From SIG710 sp045648605 (GTDB lineage Bacteria; Bacillota; Clostridia; Oscillospirales; CAG-272): a stretch of 22,058 nucleotides of DNA. How positions within the stretch are numbered: position 1 is the stretch's first letter; the number at the start of each line of letters is the position of its first letter. The stretch is from contig JAZROG010000146.1 of assembly GCA_045648605.1 (NCBI GenBank), positions 1 through 22,058 on the forward strand, given 5' to 3'. The translations under genes and the position numbers were made by a program. The notes under the pieces are model-generated. The model was not told the DNA's origin. It made no database searches and saw only the letters and a program-made list of their open reading frames with translations. This document shows positions 1 to 6,632 of the stretch, piece by piece.

Positions 1-95
1 AGCACAGTTGGGATTGCCCTTGCCACGGATCGCGATTTACCGAACACGGTGAGCTGATCGATAATCCCGCGACGGATGATCATCGCTCGATTCAA
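1..95 (-). CDS. Possible N-terminal fragment of an unidentified protein (runs off the window)
   Basis: On the minus strand a frame is open from a TTG at 95-93 (or an ATG at 83-81) to the window edge, giving about 31 codons beginning LNRAMIIRRGIID. A GGAGG lies at 109-105, nine bases before the TTG, which is good spacing. I do not recognise the protein. The plus strand also has a short open stretch ending in TGA at 55-57, so the coding claim rests only on the ribosome site. The GGAGG overlaps the edge of a duplicated sequence (107-141), which weakens the case. Sequence to the left of the window would decide it. Confidence 0.22.
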   Translation of the reverse strand, partial: MNRAMIIRRGIIDQLTVFGKSRSVARAIPTV

Positions 96-106
96 TGAAA
101 AAAGCC

Positions 107-141
107 TCCGCGAAATGGAGAGCTTCAAATCGGCAAATCAG
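107..141. repeat. Direct repeat copy 1 (35 bp), downstream of tRNA-Pro
   Basis: This 35-bp stretch is identical to 278-312. Together with the matching tRNA-tail fragments (181-199 and 356-374) it defines an imperfect tandem duplication with a period of about 171-175 bp. The DNA between the matching blocks differs in the two copies: 142-180 has small GC hairpins (CACCC/GGGTG at 151-155 and 162-166, GCAGGC/GCCTGC at 166-171 and 175-180), while 313-355 has the tRNA terminator. Confidence 0.85.
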
Positions 142-180
142 CAGCAACAACACCCGAGATTGGGTGCAGGCACTGCCTGC

Positions 181-199
181 TGGTCGGAGTGACAGGATT
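181..199 (-). repeat. Duplicated 3' end of tRNA-Pro (orphan fragment)
   Basis: Nineteen bases are identical to 356-374, the CCA tail, acceptor strand and start of the T arm of tRNA-Pro. The following bases (200-210) still resemble a T stem but carry extra bases, and nothing like the rest of a tRNA follows. It lies in the same orientation as the intact tRNA and on its 3' side. That is the arrangement expected of an old attachment site, or of a tandem duplication of the tRNA 3' flank. Confidence 0.75.
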
Positions 200-211
200 C
201 AAGAACCTGAA

Positions 212-255
212 TTTGCGCTATAATCTGTGCAAGCCGTTTATTCTCACAGCGCAAA
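212..255. repeat. Inverted repeat TTTGCGCT / AGCGCAAA
   Basis: Perfect 8-bp arms at 212-219 and 248-255 enclose 28 bases. It has no T run and no adjacent gene. It is part of the structured non-coding region between the two tRNA-tail copies. Confidence 0.5.
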
Positions 256-259
256 CTAT

Positions 260-289
260 CCATTTCGCGAAAAGGCTTCCGCGAAATGG
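260..289. repeat. Perfect 10-bp hairpin CCATTTCGCG / CGCGAAATGG
   Basis: Arms at 260-269 and 280-289 with a 10-base loop. The right arm overlaps the second copy of the 35-bp direct repeat (278-312). The first copy (107-141) lacks the left arm, so only one copy can fold this way. Confidence 0.6.
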
Positions 290-312
290 AGAGCTTCAAA
301 TCGGCAAATCAG
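278..312. repeat. Direct repeat copy 2 (35 bp)
   Basis: Identical to 107-141. It sits just beyond the terminator of tRNA-Pro. See copy 1 for the wider duplication. Confidence 0.85.
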
Positions 313-321
313 AAAAATATT

Positions 322-350
322 AAAAGAGGGATGCTGTGCATCCCTCTTTT
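322..350 (-). terminator. Intrinsic terminator of tRNA-Pro
   Basis: The stem AAAAGAGGGATGC (322-334) pairs with GCATCCCTCTTTT (338-350) around a 3-base loop. Read on the minus strand it lies six bases beyond the tRNA CCA end and finishes in a T run. Confidence 0.85.
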
Positions 351-355
351 AATAT

Positions 356-432
356 TGGTCGGAGTGACAGGATTTGAACCTGCGGCCTCATGGTCCCGAA
401 CCATGCGCACTACCAAACTGTGCCACACCCCG
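356..432 (-). tRNA. tRNA-Pro (anticodon CGG)
   Basis: This is a 77-base cloverleaf on the minus strand. The acceptor 5' strand starts CGGGGTG, the anticodon stem is CATGG/CCATG, and the 7-base loop TTCGGGA carries anticodon CGG, reading the proline codon CCG. The T arm contains GGTTCAAATCC and the CCA tail is encoded (356-358 on the plus strand). It has its own promoter (455-483) and terminator (322-350). Its 3' 19 bases are repeated at 181-199. Confidence 0.95.
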
Positions 433-454
433 TTATTTGTTTTCAGACCTATGT

Positions 455-483
455 ATTGTACCACACAAACAGCATTTTGTCAA
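455..483 (-). promoter_or_regulatory. Sigma-A promoter of tRNA-Pro
   Basis: On the minus strand TTGACA (478-483) is followed after 17 bases by TACAAT (455-460), about 22 bases upstream of the tRNA 5' end. Confidence 0.85.
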
Positions 484-544
484 GTATTTTTTGTTTTTTA
501 TTGGTTTTATTTGCTTTGGTTTTTCAAAGTTAAATCAAAATGTT

Positions 545-770
545 AAATTAAATAGGATTTTGTCGGCGGAGCTCGACGCACAATTCGCCGATGACTCATG
601 GTGGTTTGTTGCTTTGCATTTCTACATAAAAATTCCCCCTATTTCATGTAGAACCACAGGTAAACAACAATAAAAACCCCCCTATTTAAAGTTTTGATCG
701 ACCTTTTTTAAAAGGTCGTGTTCGGCCTCGACAGCGCCGGTCGCCACAGCAGTGGCGAAACTCCCCTAAA
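545..770. repeat. Hairpin-rich non-coding segment related to other intergenic repeats in the window
   Basis: I see no credible gene between the tRNA-Pro promoter and the ATPase terminator. The segment starts with AAATAGGATTTTGTCGGCGG (550-569), resembling 12241-12258. It contains an interrupted stem with arms GTGGTT (601-606) and TTCTACAT (620-627) pairing with 646-657. A palindrome follows (CGACCTTTT 699-707 with 710-718), then a hairpin TCGCCAC/GTGGCGA (741-747, 752-758). The right end GGCGAAACTCCC (754-765 in part) also occurs at 8979-8990. It looks like a composite of short mobile or structured intergenic repeats. Confidence 0.5.
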
Positions 771-773
771 AAT

Positions 774-797
774 AAGGGGCTGAAAAATCAGCCCCTT
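774..797 (-). terminator. Intrinsic terminator of the P-type ATPase gene
   Basis: AAGGGGCTGA (774-783) pairs with TCAGCCCCTT (788-797) around AAAA. On the minus strand the stem starts seven bases after the stop codon and is followed by TATTTTTAG. Confidence 0.85.
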
Positions 798-804
798 AAA
801 ATTA

Positions 805-3420
805 TCAGTGGCGGTGCTTGATTATACCGAGAAGCTTTGAAATTTCCATCACAATGAGAGGGACTATGATAAGTCCGAGAGCGATGAAGTACAAACGCGC
901 TTCAAGGTAAACAAGACCGAAAATTGTATTGAGTCCGGGAACGAAAAGCACAAGGCAAACGAGAATAAGCGATATCAGTGCTGCGCCGTTGAGCTTCTTA
1001 TTACCAAAGAAGCCGATTTTGAAGAGCGAGTGCTGGGAACGCATATTGAATGCCTGTACTATCTGTGTAAGCGAAAGCACCATAAATGCCATTGTCTGAC
1101 CTGCGTGCTCTATTCCTGTCTTTTCGCCGAGCATAAAGCCGATAAGGGTAAGAATTGCGAACATTGCACCCTGTAGAACCACCTGTATGCCAAGACCGTG
1201 AGCAAAAATACCTTCGTTTTTAGGCTTCGGCTTCTGCTCCATGATATCCTTTTCGACTGCTTCCATACCAAGCGAGATGGCGGGGAGAGAGTCGGTTACG
1301 AGATTTATCCAGAGAAGCTGCATTGAAAGAAGAGGAGTTTTGTGCCAGAGAAGCATTGCAAAAAATACGGTAAAGACCTCACCGATATTTGTTCCGAGAA
1401 GGAATCCGACAACCTTTTTTATATTTGCATAAATTCCTCTGCCTTCTCTTACAGCATCGACAATGGTTGCAAAATTATCGTCTGTCAGAGTCATATCAGC
1501 CGCACCCTTTGCAACGTCTGTGCCTGTGATACCCATTGCGCATCCGATATCAGCGGCCTTCAGCGCGGGAGCATCGTTTACACCGTCTCCTGTCATTGAA
1601 ACGACCTGATCCTTTCTCTGCCAAGCCTTGACGATGCGTATTTTGTTTTCGGGTGAAACGCGAGCATAAACAGATATGCTTTCAACCACCGCGTCAAGCT
1701 CATCATCGCTCATTGCATCAAGCTCTGCGCCTGTTATCGCCTTGTCGCCATCCTCAAGTATGCCAAGCTCTCGTGCGATGGCAGATGCTGTTACAACATG
1801 GTCACCTGTTATCATAACGGGCTTGATTCCTGCCTTGCGACAGATGGCAACAGCATCCTTTGCCTCGGGTCTGGGCGGGTCGATCATGCCCACAAGACCC
1901 ATAAGGGTAAGTCCGTTTTCAAGCTCCTCGGAGGTGGGATTTTCGGGAATGCTTTCGATTTCCTTATATGCAACTGCAAGAACGCGGAGTGCATCCTCGC
2001 TCATGGAATTTGTCATTTCTCTTGCTTTTTCGATGTCACCCGAAATGCAACGGGTTGCCATCATATCAAAAGCGCCCTTAACAATGACGATATTCTTTCC
2101 GTCAATCTTATTGACGGTTGACATCAGCTTTCTGTCCGAATCAAAGGGGATCTCCGCAAGTCGGGGATAGGATCTATTAAGATCATCCTTTGGCATACCG
2201 TTTTTGTGTGCCGCGAAAACGATTGCGGTTTCTGTTGGGTCACCGATATGCTGCTCGCCCTCGTCTGTAAATACAACAGAGCCGTCACAGCAGAGAGTGC
2301 CATAGCTGAGAAGCTTCTTTATATTGTCAGAGCATGAAGAGGATATTTGCTCGGGAGTGTTCTCACCGTCAAAATATGCCTTGACGAGAGTCATTCTGTT
2401 CTGTGTGAGAGTACCTGTCTTATCGGAGCAGATAACCGAAGCGCTTCCGAGTGTCTCAACTGCGGGAAGGCGGCGGATAAGAGCATTTTTCTTAACCATT
2501 CGCTGAACACCGATGGAGAGAACGATGGTGACGATAGCTGGAAGTCCCTCGGGAATTGCGGAAACTGCAAGAGATACGGCAGTCATGAAAAGATGCATGG
2601 GATCCATATCGTTGAAAAGACCAACGACGAAAATAATTCCGCAGGCAACGAGAGCCATGATGCCCAGATACTTACCAAGCTGTGCAAGCTTTGCTTGCAG
2701 AGGTGTCTGACCCTCATTTTCACCGTCAAGAAGACCTGCGATCTTACCCATTTCGGTGTTCATTCCCGTAGCTGTAACAACCGCTGTTGCAGTACCGTAG
2801 GTAACACTGCAGCCGGAGAAAACCATGTTTGCTCTGTCGCCCAGAGGTGCTTTTTCGTCGATAACGGCATTTGCATCCTTTTCGGAGGGGACAGATTCGC
2901 CCGTAAGTGCGGATTCCTCGCTCTTAAGGCTTGCGCTGTGGAGAAGTCTTGCATCGGCAGGGATAAAGTCGCCTGCTTCAAGCTTGATTATGTCACCGGG
3001 AACAAGCAGAGAAGCGTCGATGACGGTTTCCTTTCCGTCTCTTATAACCCTTGCATGGGGTGCTGTCAGATTTTTAAGGGCATCAAGTGCTTTTTCTGCC
3101 TTGCTTTCCTGCATAACACCCATAACGGCATTGAGAATGACGATAAGGAGAATAAGCGCAGGCTCAAAAAGCTCGCCCCAATTCTTCTCAAAGCAGATGA
3201 TGGAAAAGGATACCACTGCGGCAATGAGAAGAATGATGATCATTACGTCTTTGAACTGGTCAAGGAAGCGCGCGACCATCGTCTTCTTTTTCTTTTCTCT
3301 CAGCTTGTTTTCGCCGTGTTCGGATAGCTTGTTTGCGGCCAGCTCGGAGGAAAGACCGTGCTCTGCCTCGGTTTGAAGTTCATTTAAAACTTCTTCGCGT
3401 GTTTTGCTGTGTGCGTTCAA
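805..3420 (-). CDS. P-type cation-transporting ATPase, P2A (Ca2+/Mn2+) type
   Basis: An 871-residue, multi-pass membrane pump that uses ATP to move a divalent cation out of the cytosol. Visible landmarks, numbered from the chosen start: actuator TGES about 173-176, TM4 motif PEGLP about 290-294, phosphorylation motif DKTGT with Asp about 333, hinge GDGVNDAP about 611-618, TM5 NIGE about 678-681 and TM6 NLVTD about 706-710. PEGLP plus NLVTD is the P2A signature. In TM8 the position matching SERCA Glu908 appears to be Gln (SLTQIVQAFN), so one of SERCA's two Ca2+ sites may be altered. The start is TTG at 3420: GGAGG (3430-3434) precedes it by eight bases, whereas an upstream in-frame TTG at 3435 overlaps that ribosome site. 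The manganese riboswitch in its leader favours Mn2+ export, as for the P-type ATPase YoaB of Lactococcus. Ca2+ is the alternative. Confidence 0.93.
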   Translation of the reverse strand: MNAHSKTREEVLNELQTEAEHGLSSELAANKLSEHGENKLREKKKKTMVARFLDQFKDVMIIILLIAAVVSFSIICFEKNWGELFEPALILLIVILNAVMGVMQESKAEKALDALKNLTAPHARVIRDGKETVIDASLLVPGDIIKLEAGDFIPADARLLHSASLKSEESALTGESVPSEKDANAVIDEKAPLGDRANMVFSGCSVTYGTATAVVTATGMNTEMGKIAGLLDGENEGQTPLQAKLAQLGKYLGIMALVACGIIFVVGLFNDMDPMHLFMTAVSLAVSAIPEGLPAIVTIVLSIGVQRMVKKNALIRRLPAVETLGSASVICSDKTGTLTQNRMTLVKAYFDGENTPEQISSSCSDNIKKLLSYGTLCCDGSVVFTDEGEQHIGDPTETAIVFAAHKNGMPKDDLNRSYPRLAEIPFDSDRKLMSTVNKIDGKNIVIVKGAFDMMATRCISGDIEKAREMTNSMSEDALRVLAVAYKEIESIPENPTSEELENGLTLMGLVGMIDPPRPEAKDAVAICRKAGIKPVMITGDHVVTASAIARELGILEDGDKAITGAELDAMSDDELDAVVESISVYARVSPENKIRIVKAWQRKDQVVSMTGDGVNDAPALKAADIGCAMGITGTDVAKGAADMTLTDDNFATIVDAVREGRGIYANIKKVVGFLLGTNIGEVFTVFFAMLLWHKTPLLSMQLLWINLVTDSLPAISLGMEAVEKDIMEQKPKPKNEGIFAHGLGIQVVLQGAMFAILTLIGFMLGEKTGIEHAGQTMAFMVLSLTQIVQAFNMRSQHSLFKIGFFGNKKLNGAALISLILVCLVLFVPGLNTIFGLVYLEARLYFIALGLIIVPLIVMEISKLLGIIKHRH

Positions 3421-3459
3421 ATTGAGTACCTCCAAATAGTATTGAGCAGAAATTTATTA

Positions 3460-3495
3460 TGAAAAAGACTTTTACGGCTGTGCCGTAAAAGTCTT
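3460..3495 (-). terminator. Riboswitch-controlled attenuator of the P-type ATPase
   Basis: AAGACTTTTACGGC (3495-3482) pairs with GCCGTAAAAGTCTT (3478-3465) around a 3-base loop, with a T run directly after on the minus strand. Its 5' strand contains the 3' half of aptamer helix P1 (CTTTTAC, 3491-3485), so forming P1 should prevent this hairpin. Flanking TTTATTATGA/TCATAATAAA can extend the stem. The predicted logic is that bound metal stabilises P1 and lets transcription proceed. Confidence 0.8.
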
Positions 3496-3584
3496 GAAAA
3501 TCATAATAAATGAGTCCGAGATCCGGGCTTTTGCCGTAATGACGAAAAACGGAACACCTTTTGGTGCTTTCTACTCTCTTTTAC
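3485..3584 (-). promoter_or_regulatory. yybP-ykoY manganese riboswitch aptamer
   Basis: The leader RNA can be laid onto the known yybP-ykoY fold piece by piece. P1 is GUAAAAG (3584-3578) with CUUUUAC (3491-3485). After P1 comes GAGAGUAG, matching the conserved GGGGAGUAG. P2 is CACC-AAAA-GGUG. The conserved loop reads CGUCAUUACGG, with a GGC-AAAA-GCC-CGG hairpin. A GAC box and the P4 hairpin UCAU..AUGA follow, and the 3' end UUUUCAAGACUUUU matches the UUUAGCAAGACCUUU type. The order and spacing of all these blocks agree with the family. The class senses Mn2+ and often controls P-type or other Mn exporters. Confidence 0.85.
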
Positions 3585-3590
3585 CTCTTA

Positions 3591-3619
3591 ATTATAACAC
3601 ATATGGAAAAGGTTGTCAA
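3591..3619 (-). promoter_or_regulatory. Consensus sigma-A promoter of the riboswitch-ATPase unit
   Basis: TTGACA (3614-3619), a 17-base spacer, then TATAAT (3591-3596) on the minus strand. The predicted start near 3584 coincides with the first base of riboswitch helix P1. The promoter lies in the 3' flank of the cysteine desulfurase gene, where no strong terminator is visible, so some read-through from that operon is possible. Confidence 0.9.
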
Positions 3620-3652
3620 GTGATTTTTTTCTGTTTTTTTGTCGAAAAAAGC

Positions 3653-4807
3653 CTATCTTATCCTTACAAGTGAAGAAAGTCCTTCATTCAGAGCCGATAT
3701 GAGCGCGTCTGCATCATCATGAGTATTATACTCGCAAAGGCTTATGCGCAGTGAGCAATCCGCATCCTTTGGAGTGAGTCCAAAGGCGATAAGGGAAGAG
3801 CTTGTTGTGCTTGAATGAGAGGAGCAGGCAGAGCCGCTTGAAACGAAAATTCCCTTTGATGAGAGAAAATGGAGCATTGTTTCGCTCTTTATTCTTGGCA
3901 GAGTGATATTTACGATATGTGGCGCTGCCTTTTCGGGTAGATTGAGCTTTATTTCATCGGGCATCGCCGAAATTATATATTCCCGAAGCTCTGCCATTTT
4001 GCATATGGAGCTGTCAAGATTTGAAAAGCCATCCTTTGCCGCCGCACCGAAGCCTGCAATGCCTATGGTGTTTTCTGTTCCCGAGCGCAGACCGTATTCC
4101 TGACCGCCGCCGAGAATATATGGTATTATCTTTTTCTTTTTTATCATATCGGGGTCGATATAAAGCGCGCCGATACCCTTTGGACCGTGAATTTTGTGAG
4201 CACTTATGGTGATAAGATCAGCCCCAAGAGACTGGGCGGTAAATCTTTTTTTGAGAAAGCCTTGAACCGCATCGCAGTGGCAGACAGCATCGGGACTTTT
4301 TGCCTTTATCGTCTTGAAAGCCTTCTCCACATCATAAAGCGCACCTGTTTCATTATTGACCATCATAAGGCTGCAGAGAAGAGTACCCTCTGCCTCCTTT
4401 TCGAGCATTTCCATGTCAAGCACACCGTTTTTTGTGGGGATTCGAACAATTTTAAAACCCTCGTTTTCAAGCTTTTTCATGGGATTTTCCACCGATGGGT
4501 GCTCGCTGTCCGTGGTGATTATTTTATTTGCTGTTCTCCTCGCCTTTGCATAAACCGAGCCGAAAATGGCGAGATTGCTTGTCTCACTTCCGCAGGAGGT
4601 AAATATAAGCTGTGAATCACGAAGTGAGCGAACACCCAAGGCTTCACCTATGCTCCGTCTTGCTTCGCGCACCGTTTTTTCTGCTTCAAGTCCGACAGAA
4701 TGGAGTGAGGAAGGATTTCCATAGCACTCAAGTGCAGCTTTCATCGCCGCCTTTACAGGCTCACTGAGGGCGGTTGTGGCGCTATTATCAAAATATATCT
4801 CTTTCAT
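3653..4807 (-). CDS. Cysteine desulfurase (NifS/IscS family)
   Basis: A 384-residue PLP enzyme that takes sulfur from L-cysteine as a protein persulfide and yields alanine, for Fe-S clusters or tRNA thiolation. N-terminal YFDNSATTALSE and the nucleotide-like NPSSLHSVG block are typical. SEHPSVENP and HCDAVQ (about 177-182) hold PLP contacts, and Lys205 in SAHKIHGPKG is the Schiff-base lysine. Cys328 in SSGSACSS is the sulfur-accepting cysteine on the mobile loop. The ATG overlaps the TAA of the upstream lipoprotein gene by one base (TAATG), indicating translational coupling. The only visible GGAG is about 14 bases back. No scaffold (IscU/SufU) or ThiI gene lies beside it, so the sulfur acceptor is unknown. 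It is the last gene of the murD operon. Confidence 0.93.
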   Translation of the reverse strand: MKEIYFDNSATTALSEPVKAAMKAALECYGNPSSLHSVGLEAEKTVREARRSIGEALGVRSLRDSQLIFTSCGSETSNLAIFGSVYAKARRTANKIITTDSEHPSVENPMKKLENEGFKIVRIPTKNGVLDMEMLEKEAEGTLLCSLMMVNNETGALYDVEKAFKTIKAKSPDAVCHCDAVQGFLKKRFTAQSLGADLITISAHKIHGPKGIGALYIDPDMIKKKKIIPYILGGGQEYGLRSGTENTIGIAGFGAAAKDGFSNLDSSICKMAELREYIISAMPDEIKLNLPEKAAPHIVNITLPRIKSETMLHFLSSKGIFVSSGSACSSHSSTTSSSLIAFGLTPKDADCSLRISLCEYNTHDDADALISALNEGLSSLVRIR

Positions 4808-5343
4808 TATTTGAATTCAAACTCCGTGACGGTTTTTTCAACATCCGCAAGGTGGCTTTCATAAAGGTCTGCCTTTGCGGTGTATGTAAAGGTATAGAAA
4901 AGACTGCCATCCACGGTAAGTATCTGCATTATTTTGTAGCTTTCACCGTCAATATCGGCACTGAAAACATATTTAAATGCTCCTCTTTCACCGAAAATGA
5001 TATTAGATTCGTTATTTTCGGGGGCTTCAATGAGGGTGAAATTCTTGAATGTTTCGTTATAGCTTGCCTCAAGCGTTGTCCAATAATCGTTTATGCTCAT
5101 AAGCTCACCGCCGGGATAAAGGGTGCTTACAGTCATATTGGATTTATCAGTATTTGAATAATATGCTCCGAAAATTCCGTTGTTCTCTGTTGGAACCCAT
5201 CCTCCGGGGACGAAGAAATTATATGCAACATCGCCCGAGGAAACTACCTGCATCCCGTCGGGGATCTCGATCTCGCTTCCTGAGCATGAAGCAAAGGCAA
5301 GAACAAGTACAAGCAAAATAGAAACAAAAATTATCTTTTTCAT
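4807..5343 (-). CDS. PsbP-like lipoprotein of unknown function
   Basis: A 178-residue exported protein. Residues 1-19 form a signal peptide (KK, then a hydrophobic run) ending in LAFASC, a slightly unusual lipobox, so Cys20 is probably lipidated and the protein anchored on the outer face of the membrane. The mature part has YNFFVPGGWVP near 41-51 and a C-terminal FTYTAKADLYESHLADVEK segment. This pattern resembles PsbP/DUF1795-type domains, which are small folds without a known catalytic site. The ATG is two bases after the stop of the upstream PLP-enzyme gene, and its AGAGAGG ribosome site lies inside that gene's last codons. Function is unknown. Its place in a cell-wall and sulfur operon gives no firm hint. 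Confidence 0.75.
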   Translation of the reverse strand: MKKIIFVSILLVLVLAFASCSGSEIEIPDGMQVVSSGDVAYNFFVPGGWVPTENNGIFGAYYSNTDKSNMTVSTLYPGGELMSINDYWTTLEASYNETFKNFTLIEAPENNESNIIFGERGAFKYVFSADIDGESYKIMQILTVDGSLFYTFTYTAKADLYESHLADVEKTVTEFEFK

Positions 5344-5345
5344 TT

Positions 5346-6611
5346 TTAAACCTCTCTGTTTTTGATCTTCAGCATGGCTTCTGCCGCCGAAAGAACTGCA
5401 ATTTTTCCGCTTTCATATGTGAGACCGCCCTGGAGATATGCGGTATATGGGGGACGGAGCGGACCGTCTGCGCTTATCTCAATGGATGAGCCTTGGGTAA
5501 ATGCGCCTGCGGCCATGATGACCTCGTCCTGATATCCGGGCATTGCCCACGGAACGGGAGCAACGAAGGAATCGATGGGCGAGCCTGCCTGAATACCCTG
5601 ACAGAAGGCGATAAGCTCCTCGGGAGAGCCTGTTATTATCTGCTGGATGATGTCGCTTCTGACCTCGTTCCAGTGGGGTTCTACATTGTAACCGAGCTTT
5701 TCAAAGATGTATGCGGCAAGATGCGCGGTTTTAAGTGCCGCCGAAACCGTATGTGGCGCATAGAAAAGACCCTTATAGAAGGACTTGTTAAGTCCGAGTG
5801 TAGCACCAACCTCACAGCCTGTGCCAACGCTTGTAAGGCGGTATGAGGCAAGCTCAACAGCTCTTGCCTTTCCCGCGATATATCCGCCAACCTCTGCCAT
5901 TCCGCCGCCCGGATTTTTGATAAGCGAGCCGATAACAAGGTCTGCACCAAGAGCTGTTGGCTCAAGCTCCTCAACAAATTCGCCGTAGCAGTTGTCAACA
6001 ACAACATATGTTTCGGGGGAGAGGCTGTGAACGAGTGTAGCAAGCTCGCCAATCTCCGCAACCGTCAGAGTTCTGCGGTTGAGATAACCCTTTGAGCGCT
6101 GTACCCAAACGATCTTTATCTTCTTTCCGTGCTTTTTCAGAGCCTTTTCGATTTCGGGAAGGTCAAGTCTTCCGTCCTTCATCTCGATCTGCTCATAATC
6201 TATTCCGAAATCGCGCAGAGAGCCGTTTCCTGCCTCGCCCGCAATTCCGATGACCTCCTCAAGGGTGTCATATGGCTTTCCCGCCGCAGAGAGCATTATG
6301 TCTCCCGGGCGCAGAAGACCGAACATTCCGATGGTGAGCGCGTGAGTGCCGTTTACTATATTATGGCGCACGAAAGCCTTTTCTGCTCCCATAACATCCG
6401 CCCATATCTCATCAAGGGTGTCTCTGCCCTTGTCATCATAGCCATAGCCGCTTGTGGGATTGAACATAACATCAGAAACACGATGCTCCATAAAGGCTTC
6501 CATTATCTTGTTGGTATTTTTGAATGAAAGCTCGTCGATCCGCTCAAAATGCTCCTTCAAGGCTTTTTCTGCCTCTATGGCAAGACCTAATATCTTTTCT
6601 GAAAATTGCAT
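5346..6611 (-). CDS. Aluminium-resistance / methionine gamma-lyase-like PLP enzyme (YnbB family)
   Basis: A 421-residue cytosolic PLP-dependent enzyme of the Met_gamma_lyase family that annotation pipelines call aluminium resistance protein. VRHNIVNGTHAL (about 81-92) and SAAGKPYDTLEEVIG (108-122) are typical family blocks. QRSKGYLNRRTLT is near 171-183, VDNCYGEFVE near 205-214 holds the PLP-ring Asp, and Lys232 in GSLIKNPGGG is the expected Schiff-base lysine. The true reaction is not settled. C-S lyase activity on sulfur amino acids is plausible but inferred from homology. The ATG has an AAAGGA about 11 bases upstream. It is the third gene of the murD operon, 21 bases after murI. Confidence 0.9.
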   Translation of the reverse strand: MQFSEKILGLAIEAEKALKEHFERIDELSFKNTNKIMEAFMEHRVSDVMFNPTSGYGYDDKGRDTLDEIWADVMGAEKAFVRHNIVNGTHALTIGMFGLLRPGDIMLSAAGKPYDTLEEVIGIAGEAGNGSLRDFGIDYEQIEMKDGRLDLPEIEKALKKHGKKIKIVWVQRSKGYLNRRTLTVAEIGELATLVHSLSPETYVVVDNCYGEFVEELEPTALGADLVIGSLIKNPGGGMAEVGGYIAGKARAVELASYRLTSVGTGCEVGATLGLNKSFYKGLFYAPHTVSAALKTAHLAAYIFEKLGYNVEPHWNEVRSDIIQQIITGSPEELIAFCQGIQAGSPIDSFVAPVPWAMPGYQDEVIMAAGAFTQGSSIEISADGPLRPPYTAYLQGGLTYESGKIAVLSAAEAMLKIKNREV

Positions 6612-6632
6612 TGGGTAAAAATCCTTTCAACA

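Noticed and set aside
286..673. Two short frames covering the tRNA-Pro region
   Set aside because: They run through the tRNA, its terminator and its promoter. They are non-coding.
1676..2170. A Ser-rich 164-codon frame on the plus strand
   Set aside because: It is antisense to the ATPase, of low complexity, and without homology or a start signal.
2347..3327. A 326-codon open frame on the plus strand opposite the P-type ATPase gene
   Set aside because: It lies wholly antisense to a well-conserved ATPase, is Cys/His/Lys-rich with no recognisable domain, and has no ribosome site. It is a shadow of the ATPase codon pattern.
3421..3435. Upstream TTG start for the P-type ATPase
   Set aside because: This TTG overlaps the GGAGG itself. 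The TTG at 3420 has that GGAGG at eight bases.
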